This document shows, piece after piece, positions 9,333 to 18,736 of a DNA stretch of 51,269 bases. A program made the translations under genes and the position numbers. The stretch is taken from contig JAFGFF010000052.1 of the NCBI GenBank assembly GCA_016931075.1, forward strand, positions 1-51,269, read 5' to 3'. The DNA is from Pirellulales bacterium (GTDB lineage Bacteria; Planctomycetota; Planctomycetia; Pirellulales; Thermoguttaceae). The notes beneath the pieces are model-generated. The model was not told the DNA's origin. It made no database searches and saw only the letters and a list, made by a program, of their open reading frames with translations. Position 1 is the first letter of the stretch. Each line of letters opens with the position of its first letter.

Positions 9333-9491
9333 GGGGGCGGCAAGCTTGGGCCCACTTTGTGGAGCGGGGAACGCTCTACATTGGGGCAGTTGTTTCTCCG
9401 CGGGTTTCCAGCTCGTGCCCCGGTCCGCCAGGCTACAATAGAAGTGTTCGTCTTTTTTATCCAACCGGCCGTGCTGCCGGGGAGGCAACTT

Positions 9492-10457
9492 GTGAAGGCA
9501 AGATCCACGATCCTTGGAGCGTTTGTCCTCATCCTCCTGTTGGCAGCGCCTGCGGTGGCCCAGTTCAAGAAGGCCGAACCGGGTATCGTCAAGACAGGCC
9601 GGTCGCAAACGCAACGTTGGAAGGCCGGTCTGACCATCACGGCAGTCGGCGGTCCCTGCCGAGGCATCGTCGGCTACGTGCCCGTCCCCGTGGAGTGGCC
9701 CGAGCAGCAGGTCACCATCCTGAATGAGGACGTGTCGCCGGCAGCCAAAATCCGCTACCAGACCATGGCGGGCAACCCGAAGCTGATGGTGGTTCGCATT
9801 CCGAACCTCCCTTCCGGCGCGGAAGCCAAAGCTATCGTGACGTTCGAGATCACACGCCAAGAGATTCTACTGCCAGACAAGAGCGTCACCGACAAGCTGA
9901 AGCTACCTGAAAAAGACAAACTCCCCCCCGACATCCGCCGCTATCTGAATCCCAGCATCAAGATCGAGAGCCGCCACCCGAAGATTCGCAAGCTGGCCAA
10001 GGAAATCGGAGTGGATCGCGAAAAGGCGTGGGAACACGTCGAGGCAGTCTACGACTGGGTCCGCGAGAATGTCGAGTATAAGAATGGCCCCCTCAAGGGC
10101 GCGTTGGCGGCGTTGAAGGACAAGACGGGCGATTGCGAGGAACTCACCTCGCTGTTCATCGCGATCCTCCGCGCCCAGGACATCCCCGCGCGAACCGTCT
10201 GGGTGCCCGGTCACTGCTATCCCGAGTTCTATCTGGTCGACGAAGAGGGCAACGGCCACTGGTTCCCCTGCCAGGCCGCCGGTACGCGCTCTTTCGGGGG
10301 CATCCCCGAGCTGCGTCCCATTCTGCAGAAAGGGGACGACTTCCGTCTGCCCGACCAACGCAACACCCGCGTCCGCTACCTGCCCGAACGCATCAGCGGC
10401 CAGCGCTCCCAAGGCAAACCCCGCGTCCGCTGGATCCGCGAACAGGTCGCGCACTGA
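9492..10457 (+). CDS. Exported transglutaminase-like (TGc) domain protein
   Basis: A 321-residue protein starting at GTG with GGGAGG about 7 bases upstream. Residues 1-23 form a signal peptide ending LLLAAPAVAQ. After a beta-rich region comes a TGc-like core: KDKTGDCEELTSLF with Cys215, then GHCYPEFYL with His241. The position where transglutaminase-like proteases carry the third catalytic Asp reads HWFPCQAAG, giving Gln261 instead. Activity as a peptidase or crosslinker is therefore uncertain; the periplasmic location is supported by the signal peptide. A -10-like TACAAT lies at 9434-9439 without a good -35. It converges on the giant PEP-CTERM gene with only 22 bases between stops. Confidence 0.8.
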   Translation: MKARSTILGAFVLILLLAAPAVAQFKKAEPGIVKTGRSQTQRWKAGLTITAVGGPCRGIVGYVPVPVEWPEQQVTILNEDVSPAAKIRYQTMAGNPKLMVVRIPNLPSGAEAKAIVTFEITRQEILLPDKSVTDKLKLPEKDKLPPDIRRYLNPSIKIESRHPKIRKLAKEIGVDREKAWEHVEAVYDWVRENVEYKNGPLKGALAALKDKTGDCEELTSLFIAILRAQDIPARTVWVPGHCYPEFYLVDEEGNGHWFPCQAAGTRSFGGIPELRPILQKGDDFRLPDQRNTRVRYLPERISGQRSQGKPRVRWIREQVAH

Positions 10458-10479
10458 CCCTGCGAATCCCAAGGCCTTC

Positions 10480-13400
10480 TTAATGCAAAACGTGACGCCA
10501 CGGACGCCACAAGGTCACGAGCAGGCCGAGCAGCAGGATAAACATCGAAGGTTCGGGCACGGCGGGATTTCCCTCGGTGCCGACCAGCCAGTGGGCGGCC
10601 AGGATCGACGCATCCAGATCGTCAACGCGGCCGTCCCCGTTGAAATCGCCGTCGTCCCACTCCGCACCGGTCTGGAGCCAATGGGCTGCCAGGGCCGCGG
10701 CATCGGCCGCATCGACCTGACCATCGCTGTTGGCGTCTCCAGGTCCCGGGAGCATCACTCCGGCGCCAACCGCGAAGCAAGAAAATCCATCAACCCCGTC
10801 GGCCTGCAGCCAATGATGGGTCGCATCGAGCGCTGAAGTCACATCGACCCACATTCCGCCGGTGTGCTGATAAATCCGCAGGTCCGCGTCGAGAATACCC
10901 AGCGAGGCGGCTAGGGCGTCGTCGTAGCGGAAAATCAGGTCGGCCGTGTCGAACGCCAGCCCGGCCGACGGGGTGATGTCCCAGACGGTCAGAAGCGAAC
11001 CGCTGGGCACCGAAGGCGCCTCGGTTCGATCCGTGGCCAACAAAGCGATCGAAAGCGTTCCGCCCGTCGTCACGTTGGCCAGCTTGATCTGGGCGCTGTT
11101 GACCAGGTCAATTTCCAAGTCGCCGGCCGTTTCGCCCCAGTTGACCGTCACGTCTCCCGTCGCCACGGGCACGGCCGGCAAGACCAACTTGCCTTGTTCG
11201 GTGGCGTACCACCCGGCCTGCGAACCGTCGCCTTGTATGATGCCCAGGCTATCGCTTTGGACGATCGAGGTGAAATGGGAGAGATCCAGCGTCCGCTGAC
11301 TCCCGTAGCCTTGGGCCACCACGCAGCCGTTGTTGCTCAGCTCGCCGGTGAGTTGGACATTTCCCCAGCCGCGGAACATGGCCGAGGCTCCGGTGGCGCC
11401 CAACGAGCGGACGATCAGATCGAGTCCCAGCCCGGGCGAGGCCTCTTGGAGGATGCCCGTTGCGCTTGCGTTGCCGAAATAGTACCGTCCGGTGCTTCCA
11501 GCCGCCTCGGCCAGCCAGAGGTCGCCCGAGAGGGAATGCGTGCCGCCGAGTTGGAAGAAGTATCCCGTTCCCTCCTGGCCGACGATGGTGGTCCCGGAGG
11601 CCAAGTTGCCGTTATGCAAGACGAACATGCCCTGGGAGCCACTGGATAACGCGATGCCCAGCGCGGCAGTGGCCGTGAGTTGCCCACCTTCCTGAATATA
11701 CTGGTTGTCCGTCGAATAGCAGCCGACGCACAGGCTGTTTGCCGTGACCGTCGTGCCGATCTTCTGGACAAACTCGTTCTGGTCGCCCAAATAGCCGATG
11801 GTCAAATTCGTGCTGACGGTAAGCGAACCTCCATCAAGGGCCACCTGACCGGTTCCTTGCGACTGGTAACCGACGTAGAGCATCGTGGCGTTCAAGTCGC
11901 CCGCCGTCTGGCGCAACGTCCCTTGTTGGTCGTCGCCGACGAGGATTCGGTTGGTTGCGGTGAAGGAGCCTCCGTTTTTCGTGAAGGTTCCCTGGCCCTC
12001 GCCGCCGACGGTCAGCGTGTTGACCGTACATGTTTTGCCGGTCAGTTCGAGTTGCCCGACGGTCCCATTGGACGAACCGACGGCCAGTTGTTCGACCTCT
12101 AGGGTGCTGCCGGTCAGACTGAGCGTTCCGCCGTCGACGTTCAAGATTCCCTGTCCTGGCCCGTTGGCAATCGTGTCGGCGTGCAACGTGCCGCCACGAA
12201 GATTGTACGTTCCTTCGCCGGAGGCCAGGACGCCGAATCGCAATTCACCGCCGATGTCGGCCAGGCCTTGGGACTGGTTGATCGTTGCGATTCCTTCGAC
12301 GCCCAATCGCAGGTGTTGTGCAAGGAGACTGCCTCCCTGGAACTCGTACTTGCCCGTGCTGCCTGGTTCAACTGCCAGCGAAAACCAATGTTCGGCGGTG
12401 ATTTGGCTTTGAATCTGATTAAGAGACCCGTCGCCAGCGCGACCGATTTCAAAATCGTGAGCATGGATTTCGCCGTGTTGGAGTCGATAAAGGCCCATGG
12501 ATTCAGAGTTGCGGCCGAGGATGACCGTGGGATAGATTGGATCGGGATTTTCACCGTCCGGATCGATACGCGTGATCACGCCGCCGTATTGCATGACCTG
12601 ACCGAAGCTATCGTAACCCACGACGACCGTGGGCGAGGCACCGCCGATTTTGATCTTGGGCCCATCGCCGGCGACCGCTTCAAGGCTCAAATATCCATTG
12701 GAACCACTGCCGTTGCCGACATGAAGGTATTGCGCGCTAAGGCTTCCGCCGCGAAGTATCAGCGAGGCGCCGCTTCCCTCGCCGACGGACACGAGGCTTC
12801 CCACGGAGAGCGTCGATTGCGTGGCGATCATCGTCGCATTGTCGGTGATCCCCAATTTCATTTGATTGGCGACGGAAACCATCGCGGCGGAAAGGTTGAG
12901 TTGGGCCGCGCCCGTTTGGCCGCCGTCGCCGGCGCGGAACATGTTGTCCACATGCAGAACAGTGCTGTCGGCCATGGTGATCGTCCCGTTGGCGACGAGA
13001 TCATACCCGACGGTAACCTGCGAGGACGTGTCTTCGATGTTCAATGTCGCGTTCGGGGCGAGATCGACATTGTCATAGCTGAGGAACAAACCGCCGTGAT
13101 GCACCCGTAGCGAGCCGGTAATCGACGTCTCGCCCGTGACATCGCATCGACCGGCCACTTCGACGGCGCCGACGTTCTCCAGTGTGCCCGTGTTGAGTCG
13201 TCCCGCGGGCCCGATCTCGATCACGGACGAGGGATCGTTGTTGAACAGGTCGGTTCCCACATTCATCGTGCCCTCGGCGATGAGAATTCGACCCGCGTTG
13301 TTTTCCACGTCCTCCGTGACATTGAGTTCTCCGCCGTTGGCCACGTACAGCTCGGTGCTTGGGCAGAGTTTCAGTTGGCGGATCGTGTCGGTCAGGCCGT

Positions 13401-14337
13401 CGACGGCTGGAGTGTTGGTGGTCCCGACGATCCGAACGTAACGATCCAGGTCGGGCTCGCGGCCGTCCGACCAGTTGTCCGGGTCGGTCCAACTGCCGTT
13501 CTGATAGCCCATCCATTGGGCCAGCGAAAGATCGAAATTGTCGCCTCGCATCCACGGGTGTTGAAATCCGTCCACGTACGGCGCGCCCTCGCCGCCGGTC
13601 AGGGCCTGCGGCGTGTTGTTCAACGCGTAGGTGAACAAATCGTCGGTGTCGGTCCCCCCGATGCTGATGCCTTGGGCAAACGCCATGCAAAAATCGCCGG
13701 GCGGAACAACCGGATTGTAGATGGCCGGTTCGTAATGGTTCGAGGCCGCGCACCCAAACCGGATTTCACCGGTCGGAAACGCAAGTTCTTCGAGGATCCC
13801 GCCCGAGTAGCAATTGCCGAAGATGTACGCCTGTCGTCCCGTCTGGACGCTGCCGAGGTAGGTGGCGGTGGGGAAATCCTCGTCGGGAATACTGGCTCCC
13901 CAGCCCCAGAACTCCTCCTCGCTGTGGTCAGCCAGGTTGCCTTCATCGCCGCTGCCGTGCGACAGGGCCCAAAAGATGAACGTATCGCGCGGGCCTGCCG
14001 GCAGGGATTGCAGCGTGGTCGCCAGGTTGGCGGGAGTGGACGAGAGGACCGTGCTGGCCGGGTCGAGCGAGCTCCAGTCGGAATTGGCCCCGTCGGCCCG
14101 GTCCACCGCCGGATCGAGCCCATCGGCGGCCAGGACGTAAACGTTCTCGGGCAGGTAGTTCCACTCATGTACCAGGACGTTGTACATGGCCAAGGTGTCA
14201 TAGTAGAAACTTGTCATGTTTTCGGCCGCGTTCGGTCCGCTGGCGAAGAGGACCGCGTAGTGTTCGGCCCTGGCTTGGGACGCAAACCCGCTGACCACCA
14301 GCAGCCCGATGACCATCGCACGCAAGAAGTGTCTCAT
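10480..14337 (-). CDS. Giant secreted protein: caspase/legumain-like head, repetitive beta body, dockerin, PEP-CTERM
   Basis: A 1285-residue secreted protein. Residues 1-24 are a signal peptide ending SQARA. Residues 25-250 resemble a C13/caspase-clan peptidase, with candidate catalytic His127 in FWALSHGSGDE and Cys176 in YIFGNCYSGG. From about 270 (NGSWTDPDNWSDG) to 1100 the protein is a long series of Gly/Thr-rich strands of the type LTVGGEGQGTFTKNGGS, fitting a beta-helix. Near 1195-1250 are two dockerin-like calcium motifs (GDANSDGQVD, GDFNGDGRVD). The last 26 residues form a PEP-CTERM signal: VPEP, a hydrophobic stretch and a basic end. Exosortase-dependent sorting and surface display are inferred. 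GAGGGGGGG precedes the ATG. Activity and substrate are unproven. Confidence 0.82.
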   Translation of the reverse strand: MRHFLRAMVIGLLVVSGFASQARAEHYAVLFASGPNAAENMTSFYYDTLAMYNVLVHEWNYLPENVYVLAADGLDPAVDRADGANSDWSSLDPASTVLSSTPANLATTLQSLPAGPRDTFIFWALSHGSGDEGNLADHSEEEFWGWGASIPDEDFPTATYLGSVQTGRQAYIFGNCYSGGILEELAFPTGEIRFGCAASNHYEPAIYNPVVPPGDFCMAFAQGISIGGTDTDDLFTYALNNTPQALTGGEGAPYVDGFQHPWMRGDNFDLSLAQWMGYQNGSWTDPDNWSDGREPDLDRYVRIVGTTNTPAVDGLTDTIRQLKLCPSTELYVANGGELNVTEDVENNAGRILIAEGTMNVGTDLFNNDPSSVIEIGPAGRLNTGTLENVGAVEVAGRCDVTGETSITGSLRVHHGGLFLSYDNVDLAPNATLNIEDTSSQVTVGYDLVANGTITMADSTVLHVDNMFRAGDGGQTGAAQLNLSAAMVSVANQMKLGITDNATMIATQSTLSVGSLVSVGEGSGASLILRGGSLSAQYLHVGNGSGSNGYLSLEAVAGDGPKIKIGGASPTVVVGYDSFGQVMQYGGVITRIDPDGENPDPIYPTVILGRNSESMGLYRLQHGEIHAHDFEIGRAGDGSLNQIQSQITAEHWFSLAVEPGSTGKYEFQGGSLLAQHLRLGVEGIATINQSQGLADIGGELRFGVLASGEGTYNLRGGTLHADTIANGPGQGILNVDGGTLSLTGSTLEVEQLAVGSSNGTVGQLELTGKTCTVNTLTVGGEGQGTFTKNGGSFTATNRILVGDDQQGTLRQTAGDLNATMLYVGYQSQGTGQVALDGGSLTVSTNLTIGYLGDQNEFVQKIGTTVTANSLCVGCYSTDNQYIQEGGQLTATAALGIALSSGSQGMFVLHNGNLASGTTIVGQEGTGYFFQLGGTHSLSGDLWLAEAAGSTGRYYFGNASATGILQEASPGLGLDLIVRSLGATGASAMFRGWGNVQLTGELSNNGCVVAQGYGSQRTLDLSHFTSIVQSDSLGIIQGDGSQAGWYATEQGKLVLPAVPVATGDVTVNWGETAGDLEIDLVNSAQIKLANVTTGGTLSIALLATDRTEAPSVPSGSLLTVWDITPSAGLAFDTADLIFRYDDALAASLGILDADLRIYQHTGGMWVDVTSALDATHHWLQADGVDGFSCFAVGAGVMLPGPGDANSDGQVDAADAAALAAHWLQTGAEWDDGDFNGDGRVDDLDASILAAHWLVGTEGNPAVPEPSMFILLLGLLVTLWRPWRHVLH

Positions 14338-14412
14338 GAGTCCCCCCCTCGACGCAAGCAGGTCGAATCCTCAGTGCAAACTGCCTGTGGCTGGTCGGTG
14401 CCACTTCTCAAG

Positions 14413-14440
14413 AAGATAACCAAGATCACGGGTGAATCAA
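14413..14440 (-). promoter_or_regulatory. Weak candidate promoter of the giant PEP-CTERM gene
   Basis: TTGATT (14435-14440) and TATCTT (14413-14418) on the minus strand are 16 bases apart, with four consensus matches each. The match is moderate and could be chance. Confidence 0.3.
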
Positions 14441-14495
14441 TACACCACCAGAGGGGAAAGATGTGGGGGAATCACCCCTGACACATGAAGTCCGC

Positions 14496-15119
14496 CTACT
14501 CAACCGGATACAGCTTCGGCGACGGGATCTTCCGGCCGAAGACACCGCCGTATCGGGCGTGGAGGCCGGCGAAGTCGTGGCGGAGGAAGTCGAAGACAAC
14601 CGAGGGAGGTCCCAGGGCAAGCCAACGTCGGGCAAGTCGGAGAGCCACCTCGTCGTGGTCGCCGCCCGAGCCGTGGGCGAAGTAGCGGCCCCCGTGACGC
14701 CGGATGTCGCCGTTGAACCGAGGGCTGATGTGCCAGAGTTCGTGGGTGACCGTGGCCAGCTTGTCTTCGAGGCTTTGCTGGAAGAATCGGGGGAGATAGA
14801 AGTTGAGAATGTAGAGCATCTCTTGGCCCGACGCGTCGGTCAGCCGTTGCACGCCCCACCGGCGTCCGTGGCGAACCGTGTGCTCCTTGCCACCGGCAAA
14901 ACGCATCGGCGTCAGCGTGGCGTAGAGCCCGTGTCGCGTGTTCTTGCGGGCCTGACAGAAACCGATGGCCACACGCGCCAGATCGATATGCTCGAACGCA
15001 TCGAGCCGGTCGACCATGTCCTGGCAGAGCCGGCGCATGTGGAAAGAGAAGTCGAGCCCTCTGGAGGCGGCTTGGTTCGGTCCTTGAGACCGGGCATCGT
15101 CTGGCCAAGCAAGTGACAC
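14496..15119 (-). CDS. Putative zinc metallopeptidase (HELWH)
   Basis: A 207-residue protein of unclear family. It has a zincin motif HELWH at 126-130 (ATVTHELWHISPRF), which supplies two zinc ligands and the catalytic Glu; His142 and His149 in RRHGGRYFAHG may offer the third ligand. It resembles the putative phage metallopeptidase domain also seen in planctomycete genomes, but I recall this only loosely. There is no signal peptide. The GTG start has GGAG eight bases upstream. It lies 71 bases beyond rplQ on the same strand and might be read through from the alpha operon. Confidence 0.65.
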   Translation of the reverse strand: MSLAWPDDARSQGPNQAASRGLDFSFHMRRLCQDMVDRLDAFEHIDLARVAIGFCQARKNTRHGLYATLTPMRFAGGKEHTVRHGRRWGVQRLTDASGQEMLYILNFYLPRFFQQSLEDKLATVTHELWHISPRFNGDIRRHGGRYFAHGSGGDHDEVALRLARRWLALGPPSVVFDFLRHDFAGLHARYGGVFGRKIPSPKLYPVE

Positions 15120-15190
15120 GGTCCCGTCTCCATCACAGGTCCGTCACGATAGGGCCCCGTAGCCAAGGCGGTCAAGCGGCCGGTAGAGTC

Positions 15191-15820
15191 CTACTCGTCC
15201 GTTTTCTCGGCTTCATCCGCCGTGTCGGCGCCAGCGGCGGTTTCTTCCGTCTCAGGCTCGTCTTCGAAGACGGGCTTCGGCGCCGCGCGTCGTTTCCGGT
15301 CGTTCGTGCCGACGAACTCCAGAATGGCTTGGGCGCCCGCGTCTCCCAGCCGGGGGTTGGCCAGGCGGAGAATCCGGGTGTAACCTCCAGCCCGTTCAAC
15401 GAAACGTGGGGCAATCTCTTCGAAGAGGACGCGAACCGCCTCTTTGTCCCCCAACAGTTTCAGGGCCCGTCGCCGGGCGGCCACCACTGGGGCAATCGCC
15501 TGATTCCACTGCTGCCACCGCTCGCTCTGACGCCAGGCTCGCCAGGCTTCGGTCCCACGCTCGGCATCCGTTTCGAGTCCATCGGCCTTCTCTTGATGCT
15601 CGATGGAACGCCGTGCGATGGTCACGCACCGCTCGACCAAGGGGCGCACCTCTTTGGCTTTGTGCAGCGTGGTGACGATCCGGCCTTTGACCTTCGGCGC
15701 GTTCTTTTCGTCTTCGGCGTCGCGCTCGGTCAGGATCAGCGCGCTGGCCAGATTGCGGAGCAAGGCCCGTTGGTGGTTGGGATTACGGCCGAGCTTGCGG
15801 CCTTTGTTGCGGTGTCGCAT
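15191..15820 (-). CDS. rplQ: 50S ribosomal protein L17, enlarged
   Basis: L17 lines the rim of the peptide exit tunnel. The start MRHRNKGRKLGRNPNHQRALLRNL and the block IAPRFVERAGGYTRIL plus GDAGAQAILEFV are diagnostic. At 209 residues it is far longer than the usual 115-130: about 60 extra residues split the core (an acidic/basic loop near 33-48 and a Trp-rich helix near 88-112) and an acidic tail rich in Glu, Thr and Ala follows residue 180. It ends the alpha operon, 57 bases after rpoA. Confidence 0.95.
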   Translation of the reverse strand: MRHRNKGRKLGRNPNHQRALLRNLASALILTERDAEDEKNAPKVKGRIVTTLHKAKEVRPLVERCVTIARRSIEHQEKADGLETDAERGTEAWRAWRQSERWQQWNQAIAPVVAARRRALKLLGDKEAVRVLFEEIAPRFVERAGGYTRILRLANPRLGDAGAQAILEFVGTNDRKRRAAPKPVFEDEPETEETAAGADTADEAEKTDE

Positions 15821-15877
15821 GGTTCTTCAGGTCTTGTCGTCAAAAAAGGGGGTCCGGACGTCGCAGCGCGAGAGCGA

Positions 15878-16876
15878 CTAGATCGGGCTGGCGGGCGTCG
15901 GCGGGAGTCGCATTCCCAGACGCAGCCCGATTTCGGCCAAACGGCCGCGGATTTCGATCAGCGTTGTCTCACCGAAATTACGGACCTCCAGGAGTTGGTC
16001 CTCGGTATGCGTGACCAGGTCACGGACCGTGTTAATGTTCTCCGATTCGAGGCAATTGGTCGCTCGAACCGACAGGTTCAGTTCGGCCAGGCTCATCGAA
16101 AGCTTCGCTTCCGTGGCCAGGTCCAACGTGCTGCCGTTGGCCGAACGAGGCTCGGCGAAAACGCGCGGACCCAATTCGTGGTACTGGACGAACGGGTTGA
16201 GGTGCTTGCGGAGAATCTTGGCTCCTTCAACCAGCGCCATCTCCGGCGAGATGGAGCCGTCGGTCCAGATCTCCAACGTCAATTTGTCGTAGTTGGTCTT
16301 TTGCCCGACCCGCGTTTCTTCGACTTCGTAGCGAACCCGGACGACGGGGCTGAAGGCGGCGTCCAGCGGGATCGTGCCGATCTCTTGGGTCGCGGCGGCG
16401 TGTTCGGTCGCGGGGACGTAGCCTCGGCCCTTCTCGATCACCAGTTCGAGCACGAACGGAACGTCGTCGGTCAAGGTGGCGATCACATGGCCGGGATTGA
16501 TGACCTCGATGACACCGTCGGTAATCACATCGGCGCCCGTCACGGGGCCTTGCGTGTTCTTCTCGATGCGAGCAACCCGAGTCTGCTCCGACGAGTTTTT
16601 CACGACCAACGACTTGACGTTGAGCATGATGTCGGTCACGTCCTCGACCACGCCGGGCAGAGTCGTGAATTCGTGCTGGGCGCCTTGCAGCTTAACCTGC
16701 GTGACGGCGCTTCCCTCCAGGCTGGAGAGAAGGATTCGCCGCAGGCTGTTCCCGATCGTCACACCGAAGCCGCGCTCGAACGGTTCCGCGATGAACTTGC
16801 CGTAAGTCTTAGTCAGTGAGGCTCCGTCGCAGGAGACTTGACTGGGCAGCTCAAGTCCTCGCCATCGAATTCGCAT
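15878..16876 (-). CDS. rpoA: DNA-directed RNA polymerase subunit alpha
   Basis: A 332-residue alpha subunit, normal length. The N-terminal dimerisation domain carries [28 protein letters not shown] at residues 31-58, which nucleates polymerase assembly. The C-terminal domain (about 255-320) keeps the helix-hairpin-helix features [23 protein letters not shown] and [15 protein letters not shown] used for UP-element and activator contacts. It lies between rpsD and rplQ as in most bacteria. Confidence 0.97.
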   Translation of the reverse strand: MRIRWRGLELPSQVSCDGASLTKTYGKFIAEPFERGFGVTIGNSLRRILLSSLEGSAVTQVKLQGAQHEFTTLPGVVEDVTDIMLNVKSLVVKNSSEQTRVARIEKNTQGPVTGADVITDGVIEVINPGHVIATLTDDVPFVLELVIEKGRGYVPATEHAAATQEIGTIPLDAAFSPVVRVRYEVEETRVGQKTNYDKLTLEIWTDGSISPEMALVEGAKILRKHLNPFVQYHELGPRVFAEPRSANGSTLDLATEAKLSMSLAELNLSVRATNCLESENINTVRDLVTHTEDQLLEVRNFGETTLIEIRGRLAEIGLRLGMRLPPTPASPI

Positions 16877-16944
16877 GAGATTTCTCCGATCCTCATATTT
16901 TCGGTCAATGGCCTAACAGCCCGGCTGGTCGACTCCCGGCGCCG

Positions 16945-17571
16945 TTACTTCGAGCAGAGCTCGACGATTAACTGCGCCTGGACCGGAATCGAGACGTCGT
17001 CCGGTTCCGGCAGCCGCACGACGTGGCCCTCTGGTTTTTCCCCGTCGATCAGTGTCAGGAAGTCTGGCACCTGGCGATGGTTCTCCGCCAAATTGTTCTT
17101 CACTTGTTCCAGGCTCTTTGGACGTGCTTTCACGCAGATGACGTCACCCGAGCGGACCAGGTAGCTCGGGATGTCGACCCGTTGCCCGTTGACGGTAATA
17201 TGCCCGTGGGCAACGATCTGCCTGGCTTGTGCCCGCGACTGCCCGAAGCCGAGCCGGTGGACGACGTTGTCCAACCGCCGCTCCAACAGGCTCATCAACT
17301 CCTCGCCCGTATTTCCCTTGGCGCGTTCGGCCCGGCGGAAGTACTTGCGGAATTGGGTTTCCAACACGCCGTAGTACCGCTTGACCTTCTGCTTTTCGCG
17401 CAGATGCACGGCGTAGTCGGTCATTTTGCCGTGCCGGAACGTCTGCGATCCGGGCGGATTCTCACGGCGCTCGGCAGCGCACTTCGGTGAATCGCACCGC
17501 GCCCCTCTGAGAAAGAGCTTGGTCCTCTCGCGGCGACACAAGCGGCATTTGGGTCCGGTATTGCGAGCCAT
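16945..17571 (-). CDS. rpsD: 30S ribosomal protein S4, zinc-finger type
   Basis: S4 is a primary 16S rRNA-binding protein that starts assembly of the small subunit body. The 208-residue form begins MARNTGPKCRLCRRE; an upstream in-frame start would add a tail unlike the family. Cys9, Cys12, Cys26 and Cys31 form the zinc site of the Cys-containing S4 type. The S4 RNA-binding domain is visible at RLDNVVHRLGFGQSRAQARQIVAHGHITVNG. It sits 105 bases after rpsK. Confidence 0.96.
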   Translation of the reverse strand: MARNTGPKCRLCRRERTKLFLRGARCDSPKCAAERRENPPGSQTFRHGKMTDYAVHLREKQKVKRYYGVLETQFRKYFRRAERAKGNTGEELMSLLERRLDNVVHRLGFGQSRAQARQIVAHGHITVNGQRVDIPSYLVRSGDVICVKARPKSLEQVKNNLAENHRQVPDFLTLIDGEKPEGHVVRLPEPDDVSIPVQAQLIVELCSK

Positions 17572-17676
17572 GCTCGAATTCACTCCACGCGGGAACAGGG
17601 TTTGTATAACAACGGGATCTTGCGGAATCGGGCGGATGTCCAACGGGCAGCCGGGCCACGGCCTCCCGGCCAGGGC

Positions 17677-18063
17677 CTAAACACGACGGCGTTTCTTCGG
17701 CCGACAGCCGTTATGGGGCAACGGCGTGACGTCCTCGATCGATTTGATCGTCAGGCCGGCCGCCTGCAACGACGTGATGGCGCTTTCGCGGCCGCTTCCC
17801 GGCCCGTTCACCTTGACGTCGACTTCTTTCATGCCGCACTTGATGGCCTTTTCGGCCGCCTGCTGCGCGGCCATCTGGCCGGCGAAGGGAGTGCTCTTTC
17901 GGCTCCCCTTGAACCCGCTCGTGCCGGAAGTCGCCCAGCAGAGCGTGTCCCCTTTGGTGTCGGTGATCGTGATCGTCGTGTTGTTGAAGCTCGTCTTGAT
18001 GTGCACGATTCCCACGGTCACGCTGCGACGAGTCTTGCGACGTTTCGGCTTCGATTTGGCCAC
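17677..18063 (-). CDS. rpsK: 30S ribosomal protein S11
   Basis: A 128-residue platform protein of the small subunit that contacts mRNA near the E site. Diagnostic segments are [38 protein letters not shown] and the C-terminal [18 protein letters not shown]. The N-terminal 16 residues are very basic. It is placed between rpsM and rpsD in the alpha operon. Confidence 0.97.
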   Translation of the reverse strand: MAKSKPKRRKTRRSVTVGIVHIKTSFNNTTITITDTKGDTLCWATSGTSGFKGSRKSTPFAGQMAAQQAAEKAIKCGMKEVDVKVNGPGSGRESAITSLQAAGLTIKSIEDVTPLPHNGCRPKKRRRV

Positions 18064-18120
18064 CGCTCGGAGTACTCCTATTCTGTTCTAGACGCCACCG
18101 AAAGGCCCGGCGAACCAGGG

Positions 18121-18504
18121 CTACCTCAAGTCCTTCACGCCCTTCTTGCCGGCCACGGTTTTCTTCGGGCCCTTGCGGGTCCGCGCGTTGGTTCGGGTCC
18201 GTTGGCCGCGGACCGGCAGGCCGCGCCGGTGACGCAAGCCGCGGTAACAGCCAATGTCCCGCAACCGCACGATGTTCTGATTAATGGTTCGACGGAGTTG
18301 ACCTTCGACCGTGTAGTCTTTGTCCAGAAGTGTCGCCAGCCGAACCAATTCGTCCTCGCGTAGCTCGCGGGCACGGACTTGGGGGTCGATTCCCCCGTTG
18401 TGGCACAGCTCGCGAGCCGTCTTCGGCCCCACGCCGTACAAATAGGTCAAGGCAACGACCGTCGGTCGATCGTTCGGGATGTCCACACCCAGAAGACGCG
18501 GCAT
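18121..18504 (-). CDS. rpsM: 30S ribosomal protein S13
   Basis: A 127-residue head protein of the small subunit that touches tRNA and forms intersubunit bridges. The start MPRLLGVDIPNDRPTVVALTYLYGVG is typical; a longer reading from 18549 adds a non-family prefix. The C-terminus RGLRHRRGLPVRGQRTRTNART plus the Lys-rich tail is diagnostic. It follows rpmJ by 78 bases. Confidence 0.96.
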   Translation of the reverse strand: MPRLLGVDIPNDRPTVVALTYLYGVGPKTARELCHNGGIDPQVRARELREDELVRLATLLDKDYTVEGQLRRTINQNIVRLRDIGCYRGLRHRRGLPVRGQRTRTNARTRKGPKKTVAGKKGVKDLR

Positions 18505-18582
18505 ATTCTGCTTCTCCCAGCCAGGCCCAGGCTCCAAGGCCCGACCCATGCTAATATATCCACCGCCGCCCCAGCAGCGGTT

Positions 18583-18696
18583 TTATCCTTGCCTCTGCTT
18601 GTGACGCGGGTTCGTACAAACGACGTAAACCACCCCGCGACGCCGGACGATCTTGCAGTGTTCGCAGATTCGTTTGACGCTGGCTCGGACTTTCAT
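18583..18696 (-). CDS. rpmJ: 50S ribosomal protein L36
   Basis: A 37-residue protein translated by hand from the minus strand: it starts [17 protein letters not shown] and ends NPRHKQRQG before TAA. Cys11, Cys14, Cys27 and His32 form the zinc ribbon that sits near the peptidyl-transferase base of 23S rRNA. GGAGAGG lies about 9 bases before the ATG. It is the first gene after the promoter at 18737-18766. infA, often found just upstream, is absent. Confidence 0.95.
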   Translation of the reverse strand: MKVRASVKRICEHCKIVRRRGVVYVVCTNPRHKQRQG

Positions 18697-18736
18697 CGCA
18701 ATGCGTTCCTAACCTCTCCAGAGTAGCAAAGCATTC

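Noticed and set aside
14463-15116. Plus-strand open frame opposite the HELWH gene
   Set aside because: The minus strand has a ribosome site and a zincin motif; the plus frame has neither and is acidic/Val-rich shadow.
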